Assembly (NCBI GenBank): GCA_000711775.1
Contig: ARYC01000778.1
Location: forward strand, 61,298-125,297
Direction of reading: 5' to 3'
DNA: 64,000 bases
Source: Oxytricha trifallax
Taxonomy: Eukaryota; Ciliophora; Spirotrichea; Sporadotrichida; Oxytrichidae
In this document: positions 11,701-23,953 of the stretch, one piece after another
Position numbering within the stretch: the first letter of the stretch is position 1
Layout of the letters: every line of letters starts with the position of its first letter
Translations under genes and position numbers: made by a program
The notes under the pieces: generated by a model
Told to the model about the DNA's origin: nothing
The model's database searches: none
Seen by the model: the letters and a program-made list of their open reading frames with translations, nothing else

Positions 11701-14700
11701 GTTGATTATACTTTCATTAAACCATATAATTTTAACAAAAAACACTAAAAAAATTAGAAAACTTAAATTTCACAATTAAGATAAAGTTTACCAGATCCTG
11801 CTCTTTATCTTGGACTTAAAGTGCCTTGATTATTTCCATACATAATTTGCCTGGGGTCTGGAAGTAAATAGTCTTAATTATTTTCTTCCCCAAAACCTCG
11901 CTTAAAATCATTCATGTTCGGCATCAGCAAATTCTGCTGCTGATTATCTAAAGCCATTCAATTTTATACAATTGCAAGATATAATTCTCAAACTACAATA
12001 ATAAAAAAAGATATAAGCTTAGAATAAATTTAGACAAATTTACTTTGATTTTGCTGCTTTGTGTAGGTTGATTTAATGGCAAAAGTGGCTATTTGTCATC
12101 GGCTTTACCAGAGGATCTAGCATTAGACTTCTTGTCATCATCGCTCTTTGACTCCTCTTCATAGTCCTCCTCACTTTCTTCACTATCATAGGCTGATGAA
12201 GGTCTGCTCTTCTAGTGTGATCTTGATTTCTACTTGTTTGACTTAGTTTGACTACTGGGATCGTTCGCTTCGACCTCTCCGTCTTCTTCCTCATCTTCGT
12301 CTTCCTCTTCTTCGTCATTTTCAGAATCACTTTTACTTTCCTCATCTTAGCTCTTTATAGATTTTCTAGATCTACTTTTGCTTTTGCTTTTCTATGTGCC
12401 TTTGGCTGATTAACTTGCACTTTCTTGCTTGCTTGAATCATAATATTAGATAATATTGAATTGATAATTCTTAGGAATCTCACAATAAATTAATTTCAAA
12501 TCATTATCCTCTTCCTCCTTAGCTTCTTCAGTAAAGTTTTCAAGTGTGGGTTATGGCTCTAAATCATCACCTTAGAATACCACTTAAATATTATTTTGGT
12601 TTTGTTTCTTTACTAGTTAGTCTGCCTCTGGGAGGAAAGCAAGCATACTTGATTTCTTATCAGAAGAATCGTTGTTTGGGTTGTTTTATAATCAAATCTG
12701 ATTTAAAAAAGTTAGAATACTCATACAACTTGGCATATTATAAGGGTTAGAAAACGACTTCTATTCTTGCTTTGCCTTATCGCCCACATTTACACTATCT
12801 TTGACGTCCATTTTCACGGTAGAATTTTCAGAAAAAATAAAACTTTGCTTCTTAAGTTCCTCCAAGAATGAGTTTTTCTCTTTCTATGCTGATTCAAGTT
12901 TTATGCCAGAGACATCAAGTCTTGGGGTCATAACATCTGATTGATTCAATGACTCTAAGTCCTAATCGGCGTTCTCCACTATCTACTCTAGCTACTACTA
13001 TTGAGCAGCAGCTTAGGACTCAGATTTAAGTTATTGCGGTTCTTAGTCTATAGATTTAGAGGAAGAGTTAAAGCTATGCGACCTATCAGCACTGTTTTCA
13101 ACTTTACTAGGACTTTGGTTAGATTTTTATTGCACACTTTCTTATCCCGCACTCTTTAGCGTGTTTCTTAAGGGAGCTTATTAGTTTGACCCTGTGTCTT
13201 GCCCTAAACTCTTAATGCTTGGCAAGTTATTGTTACTTTAACTTCCAATGTTTGGTAATGCTTATGAGTTGTTCTAATTTTGTTAGTATGAGATAGACTC
13301 AGACTGCATCTTTATTGGCTAGATAAAGGTCTCTTAAAAGCCAGGAGTGGGGTTGTTACTTTAAAGTGGGTTCACATTAATAGGCATTATAAGGGTGTTT
13401 CTGTCGAACGATCCATTCCTGTTCTCTTCAAAGTTGACTTTCCTATTTGGATTCGTTGCATTTCCAGCTGATTCTTGTTATTGCACATTTAATTCATAAG
13501 ACATCTTTGCTGCTTTATTCATTGCCATGCGTTTAGCTCTGTCTCTTGGACTGTCTTCAACAACTGATACCATCTTATAGCTTAAACTTATAACACATTA
13601 AACCCATATAAAATCGTTATAAAGTGATCAAAGTTATCATCACGAGCATTGTCATTTTGGCCTCCATAGTCAGCCATCATGTTTTGTAGGGGATCTCCCT
13701 TCTTTTTATCTCCTTTGTCGTTTTTATTATATTTAAACACTAGTAGCTTCAGAGATTCCGTTGAAGAAGATTTTATGTCTAAGCATGTGATCTCACACTG
13801 AACTTCTTTTCTTCTTTCACATTGAACATATTCTGGTTGTTGCATTAGCATCTTAGCAGTCGGCATTTTAAGCTAAAAAATGCTTTTAATTTTATTGAAA
13901 AGAAAAATTTATATCAATTTTGGATTATTTTATAATACTTATACGATAAGGTCAATGATGAGATTTAATGATAAAATAGAATAATCAAAAGATTTAAAAT
14001 AATGAATTTATTTCTTTTTATTGAATATTACTATTTGTGTTTATAGATTTCCCCAACTATTTCTGATTATAAAGAAATAAATACCATTAATATATTAATT
14101 TTATAAGAGTTACAACATTATAGATATACATAAAAATTATATAAAGCACTGTTTTTATTTAAATAATTTTAATGGTTTTATATTCTGTCTCTTTAAATCC
14201 TTCCAGGTTTAGCCAAAGCTTTCAAGAATTGTTTGAAGACTTGAGAACGATTGCGATTGTTTTAACTTGCACCTCTGTTTCCGCCACCGCCTCCTGTTCT
14301 GTTTCGTGAACCTGATCTTGTGTTTGACTTGTTTTCTGATTTAGCTATGATATGAAAGTCTCTTGGAACTACAAGAGTTAAAGTATCACCACCTGACTCT
14401 CTATACTTCGATTTTGCAGCTCTGCCTTTTTGGAAAGTTTCCATAAAGAATGGGATAAGCTCAGGGGCAAGAATCTATAATAAAAAACAGGAAATAAGGT
14501 TTTTCATTTCGATTTTAGATGTTGATTTATGACTCTTTATCTTTGAATAGATTAGGTGTGAGACCTAGCATGCCAGTCACTCCTTTACTAAAAGAATCAA
14601 TGTTTCCCTCCATATCTGTAATCATATATTCATAATCTGAAGCGATTGGCCTGATCATCCCTACATATTAAATTCCTTCCTAAAGACTTGGCATTTATTT

Positions 14701-16750
14701 GACTAGAAGCTTCATCTAAAAACAGTGACCATTTCTATGTGTTGAAAACAGAGTTCTCTCTTAATAGAAAATGACTTATCTGCCTGTTTTGAAGAATCTC
14801 TCCATAAAATCTGTATGTCTTTTTGCAAAAAGGGTGGGCATCAGAATGTTAATTGAGTGACCAATTACTTCAGTTTTACTGTAACCAAAGACAGTGGAAA
14901 GACCTTAACTTGTTTTCAGTATTTTACCAATAGACTCTCTGTTTCCAGATATGTGAATCACTGTAGTGTCAGGACTGAATAAAATGTCCGATGTTTTAGC
15001 ATGTTCATCAATAGATTTCTTTGCATTCATAGTGTTAAAACCTCTTTCAATATATGTGTTCCCAAGATGTTCATGATTTCTAATTTCTCTCAAGTATTCT
15101 CCATAAATATTTAAGGCTTATTGATAGTTGGGATTGATCTTACACATATTATTCCAAAAGAAATCTGCTTCTTAAGCTGCAATGTAAATTTTCTTTCCAA
15201 GTTCGTTAAGAATGTTCTGATCTGGCACTACAGTAGTAAGATGAGTCCAGAACTCAACTTATAAGTTGCATACTTTTTCGATAGACTTTTGCATTTCTGA
15301 GAAGAGTCGTTCAAATTCAATAACATTAGTGAGCTCAGGGTAGACATATTTATGCTCCTAGTGGTCTTATTTTATAAATTCTTCTATGATATTTTTATAT
15401 CTAAAAATAGTAAACTACTATTGGAGTGAAGGCTTCTTTTTAATAGCAATATTTAGTTCGACAAGGGATGCATGAATATTCTTCATACTTTTAAATAGAT
15501 AAAAAGCAAAAGCAATATGGATACTTGGAGAATTAATGAACTTATTCAAAGCATCCTCATAGAGTCTTTTAATAAAATGATTCAGGAACACTTCATCTAA
15601 ATGAGGAGCTTATTTATTTCTCTCAGAAAACATATTTGTTGAGATGTCATACAGCTCATACTCATCTTTACAGGGACAATCCCCGTTTTAACATTCCATA
15701 ATGTGAATATTTACTATTCCAATCATTGTCATGCGTTGAGCTTGGTCAGTGTTTATTCCTTTAGAAAAGTCAGTCATTTTATGAACTTAAATAAGGGAAT
15801 CTATGTCAAGCTTCAGCTAGTCGATATTTGTCTTCATTAAGTTTTCAATTCTCTTTTCTCTAAGATTTTTGACCAAAAGTGTAATGAAAGGTACTCCAAT
15901 GAAAATGATAATTATGTGACCATCTACTTTCAGAAGCTTCATTAGCAAAGCATTAATTGAAATCCAAAAATAAATGTAGCACAAACTTCCACTGAAGATA
16001 CTAACGAATGAGTTGTAAAAGGGAATTGTTTTGTAATACTAATAGCAAACCATGGCACTTGCAATGATATAAACTGAGATCAAGATCCAAGAGCAAATTG
16101 ATCCATCACAAAAGTTTGAAAAAGTTACTATGATTGATCTATAAATAACTAGAGCTACTTCAAAGCTACTCTCGAGTCTACTAAGACAGTCTTCTTAGAC
16201 AGGCTAAGTTTCATTATAGAGCATGGCGACTATGAGGTTCATTACCACAAGAATTATCAAAAATATAAGGCAGAGTACAAAATAAAAGATGTGAATGCCA
16301 TTGAAACACTCGATGCTCTCATCCAAATAATGATAATTGCCTTCGCACTTCATAATCGATATGAAACTTTCAAAAAATGGCTGATAAAAAACCCAAAACA
16401 GCAATATAATCATTATTCTTAGCACCTTGACTACCTGCTCAACATAGTGCTTTCTATTTTTCAAGAAATAGTTCATGTACGCGAGAAGAGCAGACATTGT
16501 GGCTAAATAGATCATGCCAAAGAACATAAGAGCCCAATAGAAGAAAATGGATTTAGAATCATTTATAGCCTTAATTACTCTGCAATAGTTGCACACATTT
16601 ACTACAAAGCTTAAGAAAAACTCATCACTCCATTCGTACTTCTATAATCATTTTTTTATTATGCGAAGAAATTTTTAAAAAGAAAGAAAGGTTCACAGAA
16701 ATATTTCATAAAGGAAAATAAGCACTTACATCAGGTTCAAAGATTTCATA
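8724..16750 (-). CDS. TmcB-like/PAS-domain multi-pass membrane protein (large)
   Basis: Very large minus-strand gene, N-terminus near 16750, TGA at 8724-8726. The first part (16640-15900) has several membrane helices (IFFYWALMFFGMIYLATMSA, FYFVLCLIFLIILVVMNLIV). A soluble helical region follows, with Cys-rich ECQNGDCPCKDEYELYD near 15690. A PAS-like region near 14950-14300 contains STVFGYSKTEVIGHSINILM and ERFFKTGRQ. Next come long Gln/Ser/Asp/Glu-rich segments (13570-11150), further helices (YAAYLIFVILSLL near 11060, VFLYLLIAASCALFLSLIFL near 10330) and a C-terminal part to ENDILSTML-like residues. This order matches the expanded ciliate family annotated as PAS/TmcB-like; ligand and role are unknown. 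Introns at 11447-11495 and 10990-11026 and an IES at 12683-12748 restore the frame. Junctions near 14500, 13600-14190, 12000 and 10740 are not resolved, and the start exon is uncertain (donor near 16729). Confidence 0.82.
11447..11495 (-). other. 49-bp intron in the PAS gene
   Basis: GTAAGTAATT..GGGGTTTTAG on the coding strand. Splicing joins LLKHE to KRKKRKERKQKE and shifts the frame correctly. Confidence 0.85.
12683..12748. other. 66-bp IES, pointer GGGTT
   Basis: GGGTT at 12678-12682 and 12744-12748 (AACCC on the coding strand). The intervening DNA holds an in-frame TGA; removal gives ...SFSNPNNDSSDKKSS... in the Ser-rich region of the PAS gene. Confidence 0.8.
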
Positions 16751-17897
16751 AAAAATAAAAAATATTTTAAAGAGTCTTTATTTAAATTAAAAAAAATTGG
16801 GAGATTTTTATTTTTGAGATGAGTCCTATAATTTACAGGAACATTATAAGAATAATTAGACACCCAAAGAAAACACCTATTCAAATTAATTTTATTAGAC
16901 AAATGGCTAGACTTTTATTTTTCAAGTGAGTTATTACCTGTATTAAATTATAAATAATTTTATATTATATTTTAATTCTCTATATAAAAATACGCATTTT
17001 ATTTGTATTCTTTTCTTTGAGAAGCTCAAACATAATGTTAAAGAAATTTGTCCGCAATTAAGCATAAAACTACTAGAACTTTAATCATGAATTTCTAAAA
17101 TTTTATATGAAAAATAATAAATTAATTTATATGACTGAACTTGTTTTTCCGTTGTGTCGTGGAATCGTCCATTTTATTTAATTCTAATTATTTCCACTAC
17201 TTTTTATTGTGTTATGTAATTAATTCTTATATTAATTGGCAGCATATTCTTATGACAATAATATTTCTAATCTTATTGTATAATATAAATGTATTTATTT
17301 ATTCATTATTACTAAAATTATTATCGTTTTTTAAACATTAGAAATTATAATTATTTTTATAATAAAATCGATATAATATGGTTTAATTTTAGAATCTTAC
17401 TATTTTTTATTAAATTGTAAGTTTTTTAAAGTATTTTTATATTAAGAAAAATTGAAATGACTTTGATTTCCTTCACCTAAAATATTTATATACTATCACT
17501 ATCTCTAAATAAGACTATTATATAAATTTAATTGACTATATACATCTCATTTATTATAACTTTAAAATAATTAATAATTAATTTTTACAATATTAAAATG
17601 TAGATAATTATTATTAGTATTTATCTGTATTTTATTTTATTTGAAATCTGTAATTACTCTTTTTGAAATAGAATTTAAAATTAAATTAATATAGTGTAAA
17701 TATATATACATAGTAAATATAAGGTAAATATTTAGCAGAAATATATATTCGATTATTATTGCTATCATAGATAATAATTTCATAACAAATTACATTTAAA
17801 TATTCACATTGTAATTATATATATTTATGGGAATTCATTTGCAATTTGGTAATATTATATATTGATAGTATTTTAATAATTAACTTTCAAAACAACA
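16751..17897. other. AT-rich intergenic region
   Basis: About 1.1 kb of extremely AT-rich DNA between divergent genes. Short ORFs here are low complexity (Phe/Ile/Tyr/Leu) and unconvincing. Nothing else identified. Confidence 0.6.
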
Positions 17898-20800
17898 ATG
17901 AGTACCAATAGTAGCAATGGCAGCAGCTCAGGCGGCAAAGACAATGCCAATTATATTAATAATTTAGCCAATTATATAAATAATTTAAATTGGTTAATGC
18001 AGTAATATTTGATTGATATTTTATGTGTAAATGGCTCTGGGAAGCAGAAACCAGCTAAACAATAAAGTTAATAAAAACAGGGGCAGACAAAGCCAAAAAG
18101 CTAGCAGTAGATTTAGAAGTGGTCAGATGACGACAGTTCTGATGACTCTCTCACTAAGTTTTACAAGCAGAGAACCTCAAAATACACATAAGAAGCTTCA
18201 CAAGTTGGGGGAAACGATAGCAAGATGATTAAGACAAATGAGTCAACGAGGAAAGTTGTAGAGACTAAAGTTAATGGGGCTACCAATGTCATCAGTCAAC
18301 CAGCTAACGTCAATGCCAAGAGTGAAATTAGCAGTAATGAAATTAATAAGACCTAATCTAAGGATCAACAACAACAACAACTCAATCAATCATCACCCAT
18401 AAAATTATCAAATACTAGTATAAATCTAGATAAATTTAGTATTAATTCTGGAATAAATACCTCAAAATCAGTTGATACACAAATCAATGGTAATTTTGTG
18501 TTAAATTCATAACTACAATTATAAAATTAAAATTAAATGGAATAATAACAACCATCATAAATATAGCCTCTATCCACTTCATAATACTTACATGAAATAC
18601 TTCATGTTTTCAGATAGTCACAGATGCAATAATTATAACAATAGCAGTCTCAACAGTAACTGGTTTAACAATAAGAGCAAAAGTAGCTGGAGGACCAGAA
18701 TCAGAAATCTCAATAATTATTTTTATAATAGCAGTAAAATTAGTATTAACAACAGCAGCAGCAGTAACAATAGTTACAGTAGTTTTATTTATAGCAATTA
18801 GTCTAGCAATAAATTTAGTAGCAACAACATAGAGTACAGATGTAGCAACCATAAATTGGTTCATAAAGTTATATTCAAAGTTAGCTGCACTAGCAGCTCT
18901 AATTGTTTTCGCAGTCAAACTCGTTATATAAACCGTAGTAACCTTTAAATTTGTATAATTAAAGCCAATCTTAGCAGGTAAGTCAAATTTAGCAACAATT
19001 CAATCAATCATCAGCTAATATGATGCAGTAGTAGAATTCGATAGCAGAGCGCACTTAAATGCTATATCGTCAGTAAATGTCATTTTAACGACCTAGTGGA
19101 AATAGAGAAGTGACAATTACTAACGAATACAATTAGAGCAATTAATCAGATAGCTTCAAGATTAATAAAGAGAGGGTACCATTGGAACAGATGCAGAAGT
19201 AGTTTGGTCTAGGTGAAGACTAAGAAAGTTTCAAGTTAAATCTCGAAAATCAGAGAGACTAAGAGTAGCAATCGCTAAGCATGACTTCATTTTTGTTTAC
19301 TGAAAATAAGCGCAAAGAAAAAGGTATCAATGAGTTCAATAGTTTGCAGGAAGCATTAGAAAAATTGAATTCTGATTCTGATTCAAACTCAAAGCCCATA
19401 AAACCAACATTGCAGCTCAACAGTAATGGAAGTTAGTTGAAGTATGCTTAAAATGCTGAAGAATTGGCTAGAGGAGGATAGATGAAGAAGTAACAGTCTT
19501 AAATGTACATTTCAGCCTTAAATACTCGAAGAAATCCTGATTTGATTTTGCCAGGCGGGATGTTTTTGAAAGGAAATTTGTATTTCAAGCAAACTTTAGA
19601 AGAGGTAGAAGCTAAGTAAAAGGCAGATTAGGAGTTGTAAGACGAATTAGATTTAGATGAATAGAATGGAGTAGAGCAATAAGATGGCTTGTTAGTTGAA
19701 GATGACGGCGATGATGCCTTTTAAAAGATGAAGAATTAAACGACTAGATATTTCATCGAGAACAACCCTACTATTAAATGCAGAAACTGTTTAGAATATG
19801 GACATATAGCGAGAGAATGCACTAATAAAACTAAGAGACCAAACTGCATTTTATGTGGCAAAGATACTCATGATTCTTTTAGTTGCAATGAGAAATCATG
19901 CTTTAAATGCAATAAGATTGGGCATTTGGCAAGCTAATGTACAGAAAGGAATGTCACAAGGTGTAATCGTTGTGATCTAGTAGGGCACAAAGAGGCAAGA
20001 TGTCTTAAAGTGTGGAAAGGTAACTACAACGATTCACAAATGTCTCTGTTGAGGTGTATATAATGTGGTTCTAAAGGCCATCTTAAGTGTCTGAAAGAAA
20101 AGACAAGCATGAAAATTCACATTGATTTCTCTATGAAGAACAATTTAGACGAATTCCTGGATAAGAGAAGGACAATAGAGAAAACTGACAGGCAGAGATC
20201 AGAAAGATTTTCATTTGACTATGCTGATCAGTTTGAGGAAGAGACTTCTAAAATGCTTGATAACACCAATATCGTAGTTGACACTAAAAAGAAACTGGGA
20301 GCCTTGAAAGAGAGTACATTCGGAATACCAAAGAATCATGATCCTAAAGATCTATATTGCTGCTACTGTGCAGATAGACACCACGAAAAAGACTGTAATA
20401 AAAATTACTCCACTGGTAATCTAAGATATTAATAATACGAAAGAGTTAGATCAAAGCTCAATAATTAAGCTCTGGATGACCAGTATGGCGGTGGTGGTGG
20501 CTATCAAAGATAAAACACTGGCAGTAATTACCATGTTAGGCTGGCTGCTGATCCTAGAAGAGGAGGAAATTAGTATAAAAGTTATGATTAGGATAGTGGT
20601 TACGATTCTTTCTGATTCTGTTTCTTTATCGTTTATTTCTACCTTAATTAATTTTTGAGTCATATTGACTCTTTATTACTAAATATACTGATTGATTTGT
20701 GGAATCTATGAGAAAATATTTCCATATTTTTACTTCGTTTTATAGCTGTTTATGATTAGGATAGTCAGGAGAGCTATGAAGAAGAGTACTATGACTAAAA

Positions 20801-21374
20801 AAAGAAGCAAAAATAGTCCTCAACGAATAATAAGAAAAAGCACTCTCGCAAGTACGAAGATTCAAGTGACAGTGGTTCTAAAGAATCGAGAAGTTACAGC
20901 AATGACAGTAAATCTTATCACAGTGACGACGACTCCGATAGAGTGCTGACTAGCTTCAACAAGATTCTGAACAAAAGTTAAAGTTTCCAGGTCAAAGATA
21001 GAAACAAGATTCCCAAGGGTTCAGCCAAGTACGAAGCAGACTACGACGAGGAGGATGAAGATGAAGATTCACAGGGTAACTATATAGATTTAAGCAAGTA
21101 GGATTATGAAAGAGCTCGCTACAAGAACGGCAAACAGATATACTACGGTAAGAAACAAGGCGGAGGTAGTGGCAATAACTATGATAGATCTAAGTCGAGG
21201 GAGTACTCACACAATTATCAGCGCAGCTAATCTAATAAAAACTATGGCAGCTATGGTGGAGGAAACTATGGAGGTGGTTACTAAGGCAAACAGAACTATA
21301 ATAATAACAACAATAACTATGGTGGTAATAGTGGGTATAATAAGGCTAGCTATGGTAGCAGCAGATACAGATGA
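17898..21374 (+). CDS. CCHC zinc-knuckle RNA-binding protein (Air1/ZCCHC7-like), prion-like N-terminus
   Basis: ATG at 17898; TGA at 21372-21374. The N-terminal third is low complexity, with about 230 residues (18340-19060) dominated by Gln/Asn that are readable only because TAA/TAG are Gln. An acidic linker precedes a run of CCHC knuckles at about 19770-20100: CRNCLEYGHIAREC, CILCGKDTHDSFSC, CFKCNKIGHLASQC, CNRCDLVGHKEARC, then CIQCGSKGHLKC; a later CCYCADRHHEKDC lies near 20360. Multiple knuckles followed by a Trp-containing spacer resemble Air1/Air2/ZCCHC7, the RNA-binding subunits of the TRAMP nuclear RNA-surveillance complex. The C-terminus is Ser/Asp-rich, then Gly/Tyr/Asn-rich (GGGNYGGGYQ). 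A 168-bp IES lies inside the coding region. It could instead be another knuckle RNA-binding protein. Confidence 0.85.
17947..18033. other. Probable 87-bp IES, pointer AATG
   Basis: AATG at 17943-17946 and 18030-18033 brackets AT-rich DNA with an internal duplicated CCAATTATAT. The insert is in frame and open, so frame gives no proof; the abrupt composition change and pointer are the evidence. AATGGC is an alternative pointer. Confidence 0.45.
20598..20765. other. 168-bp IES, 16-bp pointer
   Basis: TTATGATTAGGATAGT occurs at 20582-20597 and 20750-20765. With the insert the knuckle gene meets TGA about 20 bp into it; deletion joins SYDQDS to QESYEEEYY in frame. Confidence 0.9.
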
Positions 21375-21590
21375 TAAGTTTGGTTTTAACAATCAGCAGA
21401 CTAAGTTATAAGATGAGTCAAAGTTTACTCAGAATGTATCTCTTAATTAAGTATTTTTTATTTTTTCCACAAAAAGTTGACAATAGTATGAACATAGGTG
21501 GGGTTTAATTTATTGCCATTTTAATATTCAATATAAACATTAAGAAAAGTAGAGAAATTATAAATTATTTACTAGTTAAATTATATTAAA

Positions 21591-23774
21591 TCAGTCATTA
21601 AAAGCATTCTTTTTCCTCTTTCCAAACTAACCAGCGTCATCAACTCCAAAATCAGTCTACTTATTAGGCATCTAACTCATACTCATCTATTCTTTCTTCT
21701 GTAATCTCTTGTTGATCTAATATAGATACTCATCCATTTACCTCATATTGCTATTGTTTTTGCCTTCTTACTCATTATCATAATTAGACTGCTTAATCTC
21801 TTCATTGTTAACTTCAAAATCATCACTGTCTATCTATCGGCCTACATTTTCAAAGTTGTTCATTTTCTTACTATTATCATTTTGAATAGGGCTTTTTAAG
21901 GGTAACTGTGATGAATTTAATTATGAAATTGGCGCTAAATTCTAAGTAAGTTTATTGTTTTGGCGATTAAGTTTGCCTTTATTTGTTGCGGCTGGTCTTG
22001 ATTATGGATCTTCCTACCCAGATGAATTGGATTTATAATTTTATCATATAATTTATCGAAGAATTAAAAAGAGACATTTGATAATAAGCTTATCGCTAAT
22101 AGTGGTGAGTGAATCTGAAATCTTCGTATCTTCACTGAAGTTTTAATTGCTGTTATTTTTAACATTTGCTTTACTATATTGAGATTAAAAATTATCTTAG
22201 TTTTTCTTTATTTTACGCTCTAGAATGGTTTTATCGTACTTTTAATTGCTTAACCCGATAAATGAATCATCGTTGTTCAATTAAATGTATGTAAAATTAA
22301 AACTATAAAATAATGGATTTTTTTATAAGTATAAGAAAAATGTTCTAAGTGAGATTGTTGCCTCCGAGTAAATCTCCCTGAGTCATATTGACTGTGAGCA
22401 TATTTAATGATTAATCAGTCTGTTTATACTTCCCGTTAAATACATCCTCATTGTCATAGTTAGCATCACTCTCCATATAATCATCCAGTTAGTTCTCAGT
22501 ATCATTGAAATTACCCTTTTCATTATTTTTCTTCTGCTATTACCACTTTTGCTCATCCAGAGCATCTTGAATCTTCTCATGTTATTAGTGTTATATCTCA
22601 ATCTATAGTCTTTACCCCTCTTAAGTAAATCTCGCATACTCTTCTCTAGTCATAAACTTTAGTTCTTTCTACTGTCTCTACCGACTCATCAATTCATTTT
22701 ATCTCTTTTTACGGAGATCTCTGACTATCAAATCTCTTATTTTGGCTTCCTTACTGAAGAATTGGCGATAAATTTAGAACAAACCTATTATGAAAACTAG
22801 GCCAAAGATTGAAGAGAGTAGGTAAGAGAGAAGCTTTCTGGTATAATTGTTGAAAGCCCCCTCATCAGAAGTACCACTACTACTTGAAGAAGTGCTTGAA
22901 CTTGTGGAATTAGTATCATTTAATGATGGGTAAGTCAGTTCATCAGAAAGAATGTATTCGAAGTTTACGAAGCTGCCTGTTATCTCGGGCACTGCAACGA
23001 TATAAACATAGTTTGTGATATTTGCTACAATCAATCCACTTTCCTAGCCTAAATTCCCTGCGAGTACGCCTTAATTTACTTCAGTAATAACATTCCATTC
23101 CTTCCCTAGATCGTTTACAATTTTAGCAGAATTTGTCTTTTAAAGAATGGATGCATAGATCTTAATACGTTTCTAATCTGTAACTCTTATTCTAATTTAC
23201 CTGGTGTCCTTTTCAAGTTAAGAAACTGCAATAAATCGCCACAAACAAGTATCAGTTGTGCTGAAATAATTGCTATTAAATGCCTGTTGATAATTGGATA
23301 CGAAAATATCTCTCGATTCCCCACACACACTCTGATCAAATTTACACAACCCATACTTGAAATTCTTGAAAAGCTTGGGTTGGTTCTCCATTGTGTCTGA
23401 GCAAACCATTTGAGTTTAATCGCATAAAGTAGGTGAGTTAAATAATCCATGAAAACTACAGCAATAACCTGTGATTAATTATAAAGTTTAAAATATTTAG
23501 TTAGGAGTATTTTTACAACACTCTTACATTCCTTTTCTTAATTGATTTGTTAATGATAAAATTATATAATTGTGTTTAAATCATTATCAGTGGACTGAAG
23601 TGATTCATAAGAAAATGGTTGTTTAGTGCAGTAATATTTTACATTATTCTCTATGCAAGCTCTAAAATCTTCTAAAGTAGTAATTTTCTGAGTGTCTTAA
23701 AGTGATGTGCTTATTAAAATCAAAAATACTATTATTTGAGGTATTCGCAAAGATTTGTCAACAATAAAATCCAT
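21591..23774 (-). CDS. Cys-rich single-pass membrane protein, family member A
   Basis: ATG at 23774 begins a signal peptide (MDFIVDKSLRIPQIIVFLIL), followed by an ectodomain with FRACIENNVKYYC, LCDQTQMVC and LCKFDQSVCGES. A Ser/Thr stalk (TSSSTSSSSSG) and one membrane helix (LLSYLLSSIFGLVFIIGLF near 22790) follow. The cytoplasmic tail is Gln/Lys/Glu-rich and probably coiled (RDLRKKRQNELMSRQRQQK). TGA is at 21591-21593. Two genes to the right (23954-26704 and 28771-31392) share the layout of signal peptide, C-x2-C-like opening, paired Cys region, single helix and Q-rich tail, so the three look like a locally duplicated family. Function unknown. The frame is carried across IESs at 22035-22079 and 22278-22359; another IES or intron probably lies at 23430-23590. 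Confidence 0.75.
22035..22079. other. 45-bp IES, pointer ATTT
   Basis: ATTT (AAAT on the coding strand) at 22031-22034 and 22076-22079. The insert contains an in-frame TGA; removal gives DKLIIKSNSSGQED. Confidence 0.75.
22278..22359. other. 82-bp IES, pointer TGTT
   Basis: TGTT (AACA on the coding strand) at 22274-22277 and 22356-22359. Removal of 82 bp shifts the frame so that LLGGN joins NDDSFIGLSN. A third TGTT at 22341 leaves the right edge slightly ambiguous. Confidence 0.65.
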
Positions 23775-23953
23775 TAAAATACTTTGTTTTTAATATTGTA
23801 AATTTATTATAATTTTAGTCATAATTTTATCCAAAGTAATATAATATCTTCATTCAAGGTTTATTCAAAAATGAAACAAAATATTGTAATGTAAATTAAA
23901 AAGTATAAATTAGAATGTGAGAATTTTAAAAAATATTTTTGATTTTTAGGTTT

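Noticed and set aside
17141-17341. Phe/Ile/Tyr-rich 66-residue ORF
   Set aside because: Expected by chance in AT-only intergenic DNA; no TAA/TAG-Gln extension or family features.
18592-18918. Ser/Asn-rich and Ala/Thr/Ile-rich ORFs on both strands
   Set aside because: Other-frame shadows of the Gln-rich segment of the zinc-knuckle gene.
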